From Pelomonas sp. Root405 (GTDB taxonomy: Bacteria > Pseudomonadota > Gammaproteobacteria > Burkholderiales > Burkholderiaceae_C): a stretch of DNA of 64,000 nucleotides. The stretch is taken from contig NZ_LMDU01000016.1 in the NCBI RefSeq assembly GCF_001425165.1, positions 278,500 through 342,499 of the forward strand. The letters run 5' to 3'. The notes beneath the pieces were generated by a model, which saw only the letters and a program-made list of their open reading frames with translations, was not told the DNA's origin and ran no database searches. Below, piece after piece: positions 20,804 to 32,352 of the stretch (its first letter is position 1; every line of letters starts with the position of its first letter). The translations under genes and the position numbers were made by a program.

Positions 20804-21487
20804 TCAGTCATCGGCTTGCAGCAGATAGCCGAGGCCGCGCAGCGTCACCAGCTTGGCGCCGCTCGCTGCGAGGCGCTTGCGCAGCCGGTAGGCCACCACC
20901 TCGATCGCGTCGGGCAGCGCGTCGGCGGCATCGGCAAACACCAGGTCGAAGAGCTTGTCCTTGGCCACCGCCTGGCCCGGCCGCACCAGCAGCGCACGCA
21001 GCAGCGCGGCCTCGCGCGGTGGCAGGTCCAGGGGCTGGTCATGGTGGTAGACGGCGCCGCTCTCCAGGTCGGCGCGCAGGCCGCAGAAGCTCGGCGCATC
21101 AAGCGGCTTGAAGCCCTCGCTCGCCTGCCCTTGCCGGCGCACCAGCGCACGGATGCGCGCCTCCAGCTCATCAAGGTCGAAGGGCTTGGGCAGGTAGTCG
21201 TCGGCCCCGGTGTTCAGGCCCAGGATCTTGTCGCCCAGCGTGCCGCGCGCCGTGATGATGATGACCGGCGTGGTCAGCCCTTCCGCCCGCGCCAGGCCCA
21301 GCACATCCAGGCCGTCCAGCCCCGGCATGGACAGGTCCAGCAACACGACGTCTGGCACGCTCGCGCGCCAGCGGCTCAGCGCCTTGGCGCCGTCGTCGCA
21401 GATGACGATGCGAAAGCCGCGCCGCTCGAAGGAGCGCTGCAGCGTGGTCTGCATCGCGGCGTTGTCTTCGATGACCAGCAGCTTCAT
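20804..21487 (-). CDS. tctD: response regulator TctD
   Basis: 227 residues, OmpR/PhoB class. The receiver has acidic pocket IEDN, phospho-acceptor D51 (VVLLDLSMPG), switch Thr in ITARG, and Lys in LPKPFD. The C-terminal winged helix ends EVVAYRLRKRLAASGAKLVTLRGLGYLL. Family members activate the divergent tct transport operon. The start MKLLVIEDN at 21487 faces the porin across 126 bp that hold a clear inverted repeat. Confidence 0.9.
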   Translation of the reverse strand: MKLLVIEDNAAMQTTLQRSFERRGFRIVICDDGAKALSRWRASVPDVVLLDLSMPGLDGLDVLGLARAEGLTTPVIIITARGTLGDKILGLNTGADDYLPKPFDLDELEARIRALVRRQGQASEGFKPLDAPSFCGLRADLESGAVYHHDQPLDLPPREAALLRALLVRPGQAVAKDKLFDLVFADAADALPDAIEVVAYRLRKRLAASGAKLVTLRGLGYLLQADD

Positions 21488-21547
21488 GGGCCGGCAGGCT
21501 AGCACCGGGGTGGGCCGTTGCCGGAGCTGAGGTTTACCCCGACGGAT

Positions 21548-21577
21548 TCGACAGCGGATTGACAGCCTCGCTGTCGA
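21548..21577 (+). promoter_or_regulatory. inverted repeat in the tctD/porin intergenic region (candidate TctD operator)
   Basis: Perfect 9-bp arms TCGACAGCG and CGCTGTCGA separated by 12 bp. A consensus -35 hexamer TTGACA (21559-21564) lies in the spacer on the plus strand, but no good -10 follows at 16-18 bp. The position, 37 bp before the porin ATG and 61 bp from the tctD ATG, suits a regulator of both divergent units. Confidence 0.55.
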
Positions 21578-21613
21578 GCATGGACTTCCCAATCAATAAG
21601 ACAGGAGACAAGC

Positions 21614-22633
21614 ATGAACTTCCAAGTGAAGCTGCTCACCGCTGCCGCACTGGCGGCTGCATCGGCGCTGGCCGCGGCCCAGACCTCCAGCGTGACCATC
21701 TTCGGCGTGCTCGACGTCGGCGTGCAGCGACTGAAGAACGGCGACAAGACCCTGAACCTGGAAAGCATCGACGGCATGCAGACCAGCCGCCTGGGCTTCC
21801 GCGGCCGCGAGGACCTGGGCAACGGCCTGAGCGCCAGCTTCCACCTCGAAGGCGCCATCGGCCCCGACGTCGGCGCCGGCGGCGACTGGCGCCGCCGGGC
21901 GACGGTCAGCCTGGCCAGCAAGACCGCGGGCGAGCTGCGCCTGGGCCGCGACTACACCCCCACCTTCTGGAGCATCAGCCGCTTCAACGCCTTCGGCACC
22001 AACGGCGTCGGCGCAGCCAGCAACCTGGTCTACGGCTTCGACGGCGTGTCGGGCACGTCCAAGACGGTGATCCGCTCGGACAACTCGGTCGGCTACTTCC
22101 TCCCCGACGGCCTGGGCGGCGTCTACGGCCAGGCCATGGTTGCCGCCGGCGAGGGCACGACCGGCCGCTACGTCGGCGGGCGCATCGGCTATGCAGGCAA
22201 CGGCGTGGACGTCGCCGTGGCGGTGTCGGAGACGGTCAACACGAATGGCGGCGACAAGTTCAAGGTCACCAACCTGGGCGGCAGCTACACGATGGGCGCC
22301 TTGAAGCTGCTGGGCTTGGTGCACATCAGCAAGCTGACGACGCGCGAGCAGAAGAACTACGTCGTCGGCGCGCATTACGCCGTCGGCTCCGGTCTGATCC
22401 GCGCCAGCTTCGTCAACGCGCATTCCAGCAACAGCGCCAACGGCCAGGACTACACGGGCAAGCTCTACGCCATCGGCTATGTGCACAACCTGTCCAAGCG
22501 CACCTCGCTCTACACGACGCTGTCGAAGGTGAACAATAGCTCGACCGGCCGCTTCCTGATCCCTGGCGGTTCGACGATCACGCCCGGACAGGGTTCGAGT
22601 GGCGTCGAGGCCGGCATCTATCACTCGTTCTAA
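21614..22633 (+). CDS. outer-membrane porin, Burkholderia-type (Porin_4)
   Basis: 339 residues with a signal peptide cleaved near LAAAQ and Shine-Dalgarno ACAGGAGAC. Typical features of the trimeric gram-negative porin family are SSVTIFGVLDVGVQ at the mature N-terminus, SRLGFRGREDLGNGL, AGELRLGRDYTP, and the C-terminal VEAGIYHSF ending in Phe for BAM recognition. It opens the operon porin-tctC-tctB-tctA. In Pseudomonas the analogous first gene is opdH, of another porin family, so this porin probably admits the carboxylate substrate. Confidence 0.93.
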   Translation: MNFQVKLLTAAALAAASALAAAQTSSVTIFGVLDVGVQRLKNGDKTLNLESIDGMQTSRLGFRGREDLGNGLSASFHLEGAIGPDVGAGGDWRRRATVSLASKTAGELRLGRDYTPTFWSISRFNAFGTNGVGAASNLVYGFDGVSGTSKTVIRSDNSVGYFLPDGLGGVYGQAMVAAGEGTTGRYVGGRIGYAGNGVDVAVAVSETVNTNGGDKFKVTNLGGSYTMGALKLLGLVHISKLTTREQKNYVVGAHYAVGSGLIRASFVNAHSSNSANGQDYTGKLYAIGYVHNLSKRTSLYTTLSKVNNSSTGRFLIPGGSTITPGQGSSGVEAGIYHSF

Positions 22634-22658
22634 TCTTCAAGACGACACGGAGACAACC

Positions 22659-23621
22659 ATGCGTCGCGACACATTCCTGAAGTCCCTCGCGGCCCTCGCC
22701 GCCACCGGTGGTTTGCCCCTGGCGGCGGAGGCGGCCGGGGTGCCCATGAAACTGATGATTCCCGCCAACCCGGGTGGCGGCTGGGACACCACCGGCCGCG
22801 CCTTCGGCAAGGCGCTGCAGGACGCGGGCGCCGCGTCCTCGGTGCAGTACGAGAACAAGGGCGGCGCGGCCGGCGCCCTGGGGCTGGCCCAGTTCGTCAA
22901 CGCCAGCAAGGGCGACCCGAACGCGCTGCTCGTCATGGGCGCCGTGATGCTGGGCGGGATCATCACCGGCAAGCCGCCGGTGAGCCTGTCGCAGGCCACG
23001 CCGATTGCGCGGCTGATCAGCGAATACAACGTCTTCGTCGTGCATGCGGCCTCACCGTTGAAAACGATGAAGGACGTCGTCGAGCAGCTCAAGAAAGACC
23101 CCGGCAGCGTCAAGTGGGGCGGCGGCTCGCGCGGCGCCACCGAGCACATCGCCGCGGCCATGATCGCCCGTGACGTGGGCGTGGACGCGGCCAAGATCAA
23201 TTACGTGCCCTTCCGCGGCGGCGGCGAGGCGACAGCCGCCATCCTGGGCGGCAACGTCACCATCGGCGGCAGCGGCTTCAGCGAGTTCCAGCCCTACCTG
23301 GAGAGCGGCAAGATGCGCGCGATTGCCGTCACGTCACCCGCTCGCATCAAGGGCCTGGACGCACCGACGCTGAAGGAACTTGGCATCAACGTCGAGATCG
23401 GCAACTGGCGCGGCGTTTACGCGCCACCGGGCATCAGCGCCGAGCAGCGCAAGGCGCTGACCGACGCGGTCGTGCAGGCGACCAAAAGCAAGAGCTGGGC
23501 AGAGTCCATTGCGAAGAACGGCTGGACGCCAGCGCTGCTGGCAGGGCCCGAGTTCGACACCTTCGTCGACCGCGAGTTCGCGACGCTGCGGGCTGTCATG
23601 GTCAAGTCCGGGATGATTTGA
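22659..23621 (+). CDS. tctC: tripartite tricarboxylate transporter substrate-binding protein
   Basis: 320 residues starting at MRRDTFLKSLAALAATGG, 25 bp after the porin stop. The N-terminal RRDTFLKSL resembles a Tat signal. The Bug/TctC fold shows MLIPANPGGGWDTTGR-like text (IPANPGGGWDTTGR near residue 31) that binds the substrate carboxylate, and GVYAPPGISAEQR near the C-terminus. The substrate is citrate or another tri-/dicarboxylate; the sequence does not decide which. The repeat element starts directly at its stop codon. Confidence 0.93.
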   Translation: MRRDTFLKSLAALAATGGLPLAAEAAGVPMKLMIPANPGGGWDTTGRAFGKALQDAGAASSVQYENKGGAAGALGLAQFVNASKGDPNALLVMGAVMLGGIITGKPPVSLSQATPIARLISEYNVFVVHAASPLKTMKDVVEQLKKDPGSVKWGGGSRGATEHIAAAMIARDVGVDAAKINYVPFRGGGEATAAILGGNVTIGGSGFSEFQPYLESGKMRAIAVTSPARIKGLDAPTLKELGINVEIGNWRGVYAPPGISAEQRKALTDAVVQATKSKSWAESIAKNGWTPALLAGPEFDTFVDREFATLRAVMVKSGMI

Positions 23622-23758
23622 GCCCCTCGCCCAGTCTTGCTTCGGCTGAACGCCGGCAAGCCTGGTCGGTCCCCCGAGGGGACGGCGATGCTTGGCGGAT
23701 CGACCGCCAAGCACATCGCCAAATGGGCCGGCTTGGGAGCGGCCCGGCGCTCGGCCCG
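23621..23758 (+). repeat. intercistronic repeat, copy B (between tctC and tctB)
   Basis: Begins at the last base of the tctC stop and runs AGCCCCTCGCCCA, GGTCGGTCCCC, GCACATCGCCA, GGGCCGGCTTGGGAGCGGCC. These are the same blocks in the same order as the minus strand of 20684-20803, with an 18-nt longer segment inside. It carries the hairpin GTCCCC-CGA-GGGGAC. In both operons the element follows the first or second gene in sense orientation. Confidence 0.85.
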
Positions 23759-23781
23759 AAATCAACACGGAGATGCCCTCG

Positions 23782-24291
23782 ATGAGCAGTCCTTCTTCTA
23801 CGCAGAGCCAGTCAGTGGTGGGCATCGGCGTCCTGCTCATCGGTGCCGTGATGGCCTGGGGCGCCACGTTCATCCCGTCGGAGGCCGGCTATGCCGGCGT
23901 CGGCCCCAACGCCCTGCCCTGGCTGGTGTCGGTCGTGCTGATGATCTGCGGCGCCTGGCTGGTGTATGAGGCGCGCAGCGGCGGCTATCGCGAGCTGGAA
24001 GCGCCCTCGGGTGCCGCCGGCGGCGACTGGCGGGCAGTGGCGTGGGTGGTGGCCGGCGTCGTGGCCAACGCCAGCCTGATCACGACCATCGGCTTCATCC
24101 TGTCCTGCGCGCTGTGCTTTGCACTCGCCGTGCGCGGCCTGCGCATGGCAGAGGGCAAGGCCGGCGGCGGGCTGCGGCGCAGCCTGAACGACCTGCTGAC
24201 CGGTATCGCGATCTCGGCGCCGGTGTTCTGGATGTTCAGCAAGCTGCTGGCCATCAACCTGCCCGGGCTGACGTCCACCGGCTGGCTGTAA
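23782..24291 (+). CDS. tctB: tripartite tricarboxylate transporter small membrane subunit
   Basis: 169 residues with four predicted transmembrane helices (about 12-30, 45-62, 85-110 and 138-160), the normal TctB layout. The start MSSPSSTQSQ at 23782 has GGAG ten bases upstream; a Met three codons earlier is too close to that site. It forms the membrane unit with TctA, and its stop lies 12 bp before the tctA ATG. Sequence conservation in TctB is low; the call rests on topology and neighbours. Confidence 0.88.
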   Translation: MSSPSSTQSQSVVGIGVLLIGAVMAWGATFIPSEAGYAGVGPNALPWLVSVVLMICGAWLVYEARSGGYRELEAPSGAAGGDWRAVAWVVAGVVANASLITTIGFILSCALCFALAVRGLRMAEGKAGGGLRRSLNDLLTGIAISAPVFWMFSKLLAINLPGLTSTGWL

Positions 24292-24303
24292 ACAAGGCAT
24301 CCC

Positions 24304-25797
24304 ATGCTCGACCTCTGGAACCAACTGATGGGCGGCTTTGCCACCGCCGGCACGCCCGTCAATCTTTTGTGGGCCTTCCTCGGCTGCGTGATCGGCACCG
24401 CCATCGGCGTGCTGCCCGGCCTGGGCCCCGCGGTGACGGTGGCCATGCTGCTGCCCATCACCACGCAGGTCGAGCCCACGGCCTCGATGATCTTCTTCGC
24501 CGGCATCTATTACGGCGCGATGTATGGCGGCTCGACGACCTCCATTCTGCTCAACACGCCCGGCGAGACCGGCACGATGGTGACGGCGCTGGAGGGCTTC
24601 AAGATGGCCAAGAGCGGCCGCGCCGGTGCCGCGCTGGCCACGGCGGCCATCGGCTCCTTCGTGGCGGGCACCATCGCCACGGTGCTGGTCACGCTGTTCG
24701 CGCCCGTGGTGGCCGACTTCGCCGTGACGCTGGGCCCGCCGGAATACTTCCTGCTGATGCTGCTGGCCTTCACCACCGTCAGCGCGGTGCTGGGCAAGAG
24801 CACGCTGCGCGGCATGACGTCGCTCTTCATCGGCCTGGGCCTGGGCCTGGTCGGGCTGGACCAGATCACCGGCCAGGTGCGCTACACCGCGGGCGTGCCC
24901 GAATTCATGGACGGCATCGAGACCGTGCTGGTCGCCGTCGGCCTGTTCGCCGTCGGCGAGACGCTCTACATGGCGCTCTACGAAGGCCGCAGCAAGGCCG
25001 AGATCAACAAGCTCAGCAGCGTGCACATGACCAAGAAGGAATGGAAGCGCTCCATCCCCGCCTGGCTGCGCGGCACGGTCATCGGCTTTCCCTTCGGCAC
25101 CATTCCGGCGGGTGGCTCCGAGATCCCGACCTTCCTCAGCTACGCAACGGAGCGCAAGCTCAGCGACCACAAGGATGAGTTCGGCACCACGGGCGCCATC
25201 GAGGGCGTGGCCGGCCCGGAGGCCGCCAACAACGCCGCCGTGACGGCCACGCTGGTACCGCTGCTGACCCTGGGCATCCCGACCTCGGTGACGGCGGCCA
25301 TCCTGCTCAGCGCGCTGCAGAACTACGGCATCCAGGCCGGCCCGCAACTGTTCACGACCTCGTCGACGCTGGTCTGGGCGCTGATCGCCTCGCTCTACAT
25401 CGGCAACGTGATGCTGCTGGTGCTGAACCTGCCGCTCGTGGGCCTGTGGGTGAAGCTGCTGAAGATCCCCAAGCCGCAGCTCTATGCGGGCATCCTGATC
25501 TTCGCGACCGTCGGCGTCTACGGCATGCGGCAGAGCGCCTTCGACCTCTTCCTGATGCTGGGGCTGGGGCTGATGGGCGTTGTCATGCGGCGCTTCGACT
25601 TCCCGACCGCGCCCGTCGTCGTCGGCATGATCCTCGGGCCCCTGGCCGAGGCCCAGGGTCGCAATGCCCTGTCCATCGGCAGCGGCAACTGGGGCGTGTT
25701 CGTCGAGCGGCCGCTGTCGCTGGGCCTGCTGGCGGTGCTGGCCGCCGTGCTGGTGCTGCCCCGCCTGTGGCGCTGGCGCACGGCGGTGCGCGGGTAG
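24304..25797 (+). CDS. tctA: tripartite tricarboxylate transporter large membrane subunit
   Basis: 497 residues, about 11-12 transmembrane helices. The family signatures are strong: [40 protein letters not shown], the mirrored [19 protein letters not shown] and [15 protein letters not shown]. The two Gly/Pro-rich loops are thought to bind substrate. With TctB it forms the ion-coupled secondary transporter fed by TctC. It is the last gene of the operon; the following 203 bp hold no clear terminator. Confidence 0.95.
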   Translation: MLDLWNQLMGGFATAGTPVNLLWAFLGCVIGTAIGVLPGLGPAVTVAMLLPITTQVEPTASMIFFAGIYYGAMYGGSTTSILLNTPGETGTMVTALEGFKMAKSGRAGAALATAAIGSFVAGTIATVLVTLFAPVVADFAVTLGPPEYFLLMLLAFTTVSAVLGKSTLRGMTSLFIGLGLGLVGLDQITGQVRYTAGVPEFMDGIETVLVAVGLFAVGETLYMALYEGRSKAEINKLSSVHMTKKEWKRSIPAWLRGTVIGFPFGTIPAGGSEIPTFLSYATERKLSDHKDEFGTTGAIEGVAGPEAANNAAVTATLVPLLTLGIPTSVTAAILLSALQNYGIQAGPQLFTTSSTLVWALIASLYIGNVMLLVLNLPLVGLWVKLLKIPKPQLYAGILIFATVGVYGMRQSAFDLFLMLGLGLMGVVMRRFDFPTAPVVVGMILGPLAEAQGRNALSIGSGNWGVFVERPLSLGLLAVLAAVLVLPRLWRWRTAVRG

Positions 25798-26000
25798 GAC
25801 CCATCAGCCCGCACGCCATAACAGGTTTCGGCCCACCGTGCGGCCTACAAGCCGGTTATCGCAGGCCAATGTTCTCCGCCCGAACCGTGGGCAAGTCTGT
25901 TGATAACTGCGCTGACTGGCGGCTAAGCCGTTGTTCTCAAAGGGCGGGCATCCCGGTGCCCTAAAACAAGGCAGGCCGCGCAGAGCCGGCGCCCCGGCTT

Positions 26001-26369
26001 CTAACCGGAGGCGCGGATCAGGTTCACCGGCACCGGCTGGCGCCCGTCCAGGATGTCGGTCGTCACCTCGCGCAGCACGACGACGGCGTGCGTCCGCTGC
26101 CAGGATTCCCATAGCGCGGCCACATCGGGATCGACGCCGGGTGAGCCGCTGAGCGCATAGGTGCGGCCGGTCTTGGTGGTGACTTCCTCGGTGTCCGCGT
26201 GCACAAAGGCAACCGCCGACGACACCTTGGCGCAGTGCTCCTCGACCAGGTAGCCCACCAGATGCCAGGTCGGCGCGTCGTAGTTTGGCACCTGTACTTC
26301 CCAGGCCCGCCACCGGACGAGCACGATCCTGGGTTCCTGAGAGAACGGCGTGGAAATCCAGAAACTCAT
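26001..26369 (-). CDS. conserved hypothetical protein
   Basis: 122 residues from MSFWISTPFSQEPR at 26369, preceded by AGGCAGG. I do not recognise a family. It is a soluble protein with alternating strands and helices (VLVRWRAWEVQVPNYDAP, HLVGYLVEEHCAKVSSAV), followed by a Thr/Gly stretch TGRTYALSGSPGVDPDVAAL and WESWQRTHAVVVLREVT. There is no signal peptide and no metal-binding cluster. Codon use is the same as its neighbours, so it is probably real. It is isolated between tctA and selO. Confidence 0.6.
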   Translation of the reverse strand: MSFWISTPFSQEPRIVLVRWRAWEVQVPNYDAPTWHLVGYLVEEHCAKVSSAVAFVHADTEEVTTKTGRTYALSGSPGVDPDVAALWESWQRTHAVVVLREVTTDILDGRQPVPVNLIRASG

Positions 26370-26805
26370 GCCTGCCTTGCCGGGTCGCTCGGGGCGGCTA
26401 GCCAGCCTTGGGCTGGGCGTGGACCGGCGCTCGATGACAGACCCACGATGCTGCACGCGAGCGACCGAAGGCACGGCGCCACAGCGGACGCGGCACGGCG
26501 CGCTGGCCGACCAGCGCTGGGTCCGACTCGCCGAACCAGTTCGGCACTGCAAATCTGAAGGGGTATCTCATACCGGCGGCTCGACTCGCACGACCTTGTG
26601 CGCTAACGCAACGATGCAATGACGCTGCGCCTGCCAATGTAGGACGTTGTGCCGCTTACATGACGGCTGTTGTGAATCTGGACGAGGTAAAGAATTCCGT
26701 TCCGGGCCGCTGTTACAGCAGCAGCCGCTGCCGGCGGTCGGCCCGCCGATTGCCCGTTAGTCGCCCGCCACATGCCCCGATTGCCCGCACACTGGCACAC
26801 CGCTC
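26370..26805. other. 436-bp intergenic region without a recognised gene
   Basis: Lies between the divergent hypothetical gene and selO. It is slightly less GC-rich near 26630-26700. I see no conserved protein fragment, tRNA or strong hairpin. It must contain the promoters of both flanking genes, but no convincing -35/-10 pair stands out. Confidence 0.5.
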
Positions 26806-28317
26806 ATGGCAGAGATACCCATGCAAAGTTTTGGCTTCGACAACACCTACGCCCGCGAACTGCCGGGCACCTACGCGCCCGGCAAGCCCGCCACGGCGCC
26901 CGCGCCGCGGCTGCTGTTCGCCAATCTCGCGCTGGCCGAGGAACTCGGCCTGCCGGCCGAGGTGCTGCAAGGCCCCGATGCCGCGGCGCTGTTTGCCGGC
27001 AATCTGCTGCCGCCCGACGCCGAGCCCATCGCCCAGGCCTATGCCGGGCACCAGTTCGGCGGCTTTTCGCCGCAGCTGGGCGACGGCCGCGCGCTGCTGC
27101 TGGGCGAGCTGATCGACCGCGCCGGCCAGCGCCGCGACATCGCCTTCAAGGGGTCGGGCCGAACACCTTTCTCGCGCGGCGGCGACGGCAAGGCCGCCGT
27201 CGGCCCGATGCTGCGCGAGGTGCTGATGGGCGAGGCCATGCACGCCCTGGGCATTCGGACGACGCGGGCCCTGGCCGTGGCGGCCACCGGTGAGCTGGTG
27301 CGCCGGGAGACCGCGCTACCGGGGGCCGTGCTGACCCGCGTGGCCGCCAGCCACCTGCGCGTGGGCAGCTTCCAGTTCTTCGCGGCGCGCGGCGAACTCG
27401 ACATGCTGGGCCGCCTGGCCGACTACACCATCGCGCGCCACGACCCCGACCTCATCGGCGCGCCTGATCGTCAACTGGGCTTCCTGCGCGCGGTGGCCGA
27501 GCGCCAGGCGCGGCTGGTGGCGCAATGGCTGAACGTGGGCTTCATCCACGGCGTGATGAACACCGACAACATGGCGCTGTCGGGCGAGACCATCGACTAC
27601 GGCCCCTGCGCCTTCATGGAAGCCTACGACCCGGCCGCCGTGTTCAGCAGCATCGACCACAACGGCCGCTACGCCTATGCCAACCAGCCGGCCATCGCGC
27701 ACTGGAATCTCGCGCGCTTTGCTGAAACCCTGCTGCCACTGATGGCAGACGCCGACGACGAGCCGGCCATCGAGCGCGCGGTGGCCGACGCCATGGAAGT
27801 CATCGACGCCTTCCCCACAGCGCTGGACGGCGCGTTGCTGGCAGGCCAGCGACACAAGCTCGGCCTTTTTGCTGCAACACCAGCCGATGACGCGGCCGAC
27901 GCCGCGCTGGCAGCCGACTGGCTCACGCTGCTGCACACCCAGGCGGTCGACTTCACGCTGGCCTGGCGCCTGCTGGCGTCCGCCGCCGAAGGGCAGCCCG
28001 AGCCGCTGCGGGACCGCTTCGCCGACCGCGCCGCGCTGGACGCATGGCTGGCACGCTGGCAGGCGCGCTGCGCAAGCGACGGCATGCCGGGCGCCGAGCG
28101 CGCACAGCGCATGCGCCGCGCCAGCCCGGCCATCATCCCGCGCAACCACCTCGTCGAAGAAGCGCTGGCCGCCGCCACCGCGGGCGACCTGGCGCCCTTC
28201 GAAGCGCTGCTGGCCGTGCTGCGCAACCCCTGGGATGAAGCCGCCCTGCTGACCCGCTATGCGGCACCCGCCGCGACGGACGTGACCGCGGGATATCGCA
28301 CCTTCTGCGGCACCTGA
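26806..28317 (+). CDS. selO: protein adenylyltransferase SelO
   Basis: 503 residues (498 if translation starts at the second Met, 26821). SelO is a pseudokinase-fold enzyme that transfers AMP from ATP to Ser/Thr/Tyr of target proteins and links to redox stress. Conserved parts are GHQFGGFSPQLGDGRALLLG, FKGSGRTPFSRGGDGKAA, GVMNTDNMALSGETIDYGP (the metal-binding region) and SIDHNGRYAYANQP. The protein ends YRTFCGT: a Cys near the C-terminus sits where many bacterial SelO proteins have a Cys and eukaryotic ones a selenocysteine. It is monocistronic and converges on a hydrolase gene 14 bp away. Confidence 0.93.
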   Translation: MAEIPMQSFGFDNTYARELPGTYAPGKPATAPAPRLLFANLALAEELGLPAEVLQGPDAAALFAGNLLPPDAEPIAQAYAGHQFGGFSPQLGDGRALLLGELIDRAGQRRDIAFKGSGRTPFSRGGDGKAAVGPMLREVLMGEAMHALGIRTTRALAVAATGELVRRETALPGAVLTRVAASHLRVGSFQFFAARGELDMLGRLADYTIARHDPDLIGAPDRQLGFLRAVAERQARLVAQWLNVGFIHGVMNTDNMALSGETIDYGPCAFMEAYDPAAVFSSIDHNGRYAYANQPAIAHWNLARFAETLLPLMADADDEPAIERAVADAMEVIDAFPTALDGALLAGQRHKLGLFAATPADDAADAALAADWLTLLHTQAVDFTLAWRLLASAAEGQPEPLRDRFADRAALDAWLARWQARCASDGMPGAERAQRMRRASPAIIPRNHLVEEALAAATAGDLAPFEALLAVLRNPWDEAALLTRYAAPAATDVTAGYRTFCGT

Positions 28318-28331
28318 GCCGCCGCGAGTCG

Positions 28332-29354
28332 CTACGCCCCCTCGGGGGGTGAGGGGTGTGCGTGCATCGGCAGGCCGGCGCGTCGCGCTGCACTGTCGAT
28401 GGCTGCAAGCACCTCCCGCGTGGCCGTGTGATGAACCATGTGCCCGGCGCCCGGCACCGTCGTCAACAGGGCGTTGGGAATGCGCCTTGCCGCGCGACGG
28501 GAGTGCCAGTTCGTCATGACCAGATGGTCGCTTTCGCCCGCCACCACGACGACCGGCAAAGCCACGGCCTTCTCGCGAGGCAGCAGCCGCGTCGCCTGCC
28601 ACTGCATCATGGCGGACTCGGCCGCGCTGGCCTTCAAGGTCAGCGGCCGCAGAGACAGCCACACCGGATAGCCCCTGCGGAAGCGTTCAGGCACGGGGGC
28701 CGGCGCGAACACGCGCTTCAGCATGAGCGGCCAGATCAGCCGCCCGATCAGCGGCGACAGCGTGTGGCGCATCAAGGTGCCGATGACAGGCAGCGCCGGC
28801 AGAGACGTCAGCAGCGTGTCAAGCCGCAGGCTGGGGGTGAAGTAGCCGGACGCCAGCACCGCCGCGCGCACGGCTTCCGGCTCGCGCAGCGCCATGGCCA
28901 GCGCCACCAGCGAGCCCCAGCTGTGCCCCATCACGATGGGCTGGCGCACCTGCAGCAGCCGCAGCGCATGCAGGAACAGCCCCGCCTGCGCGTCGGGCGT
29001 GAAGGCGCGATGAGCTGGCCGCGCGCTATGACCGTAGCCGGGGCGGTCAAACACGTAGACGCAGTAACGCTCGGACGCCGCCTCCACCAGGCCGCTCAAT
29101 GCCATCTCGTCGGCCGAACCGCCGTTGCCGTGCAGCAGCACCAGCGGCGGGTTGCTGGTCTGGCCGTGCACGGTGACGTGCAGGCGCACGTCGTCGACAA
29201 GCACGAAGCTGCCACGGGCCGGGTGTCTGGCCTGGGCGCGTCGCACCATGCGGCGCGACACCCAGGCGGAGGCGCCGAGCAGGGCAGCTGCACCGAGCAG
29301 CAGGGGCCAGGCCGAGGCCCTGGCAGGAGGTGGTGTTGAGGGCAGGCGGTACAT
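28332..29354 (-). CDS. alpha/beta hydrolase, membrane-anchored
   Basis: 340 residues starting MYRLPSTPPPARAS at 29354. One N-terminal transmembrane helix (about 15-32) anchors an alpha/beta hydrolase domain. The nucleophile elbow is GHSWGS, the oxyanion strand LVLLHGNGGSADEM, the acid probably the Asp in VVAGESDHLVM, and the His in GAGHMVHH. FDRPGYGHSARP is typical of the epoxide-hydrolase/haloperoxidase-like subgroup. The substrate is unknown. It is divergent from the response regulator at 29513 across 158 bp. Confidence 0.85.
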   Translation of the reverse strand: MYRLPSTPPPARASAWPLLLGAAALLGASAWVSRRMVRRAQARHPARGSFVLVDDVRLHVTVHGQTSNPPLVLLHGNGGSADEMALSGLVEAASERYCVYVFDRPGYGHSARPAHRAFTPDAQAGLFLHALRLLQVRQPIVMGHSWGSLVALAMALREPEAVRAAVLASGYFTPSLRLDTLLTSLPALPVIGTLMRHTLSPLIGRLIWPLMLKRVFAPAPVPERFRRGYPVWLSLRPLTLKASAAESAMMQWQATRLLPREKAVALPVVVVAGESDHLVMTNWHSRRAARRIPNALLTTVPGAGHMVHHTATREVLAAIDSAARRAGLPMHAHPSPPEGA

Positions 29355-29490
29355 CGGGCAGTTCCTTGCAGCTGAGCAGCGCTTCGCGGCAAAGACCGTT
29401 CCCAGTCCGCGTTTTGCGGGCGATTGCGAGCCTGATGCGAACCCCGGGTCGGCTCGGATACGGTGTGAGAATCCCTCTAACGCCACAACA

Positions 29491-29507
29491 CGTCGGCTCA
29501 GCCGACG
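29491..29507 (+). promoter_or_regulatory. perfect hairpin in front of a response-regulator start
   Basis: CGTCGGC-TCA-GCCGACG, a perfect 7-bp stem with a 3-nt loop, ending 5 nt before ATG 29513. It covers the place where a Shine-Dalgarno would be, and none is visible. It could be an operator or an RNA hairpin that limits translation. Confidence 0.5.
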
Positions 29508-29512
29508 CCGCG

Positions 29513-32338
<2,826 letters not shown>

Positions 32339-32352
<14 letters not shown>

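Noticed and set aside
25981..26040. tRNA-like text (a CTTCTAA loop with GGTTCA nearby)
   Set aside because: The stems do not pair over five bases, no acceptor stem or CCA-side match exists, and the sequence overlaps the end of the hypothetical gene.
28339..28360. GC-rich hairpin CCCCCTCGGGGGG after selO as terminator
   Set aside because: The stem is very short with no T-run on either strand, too weak to call.
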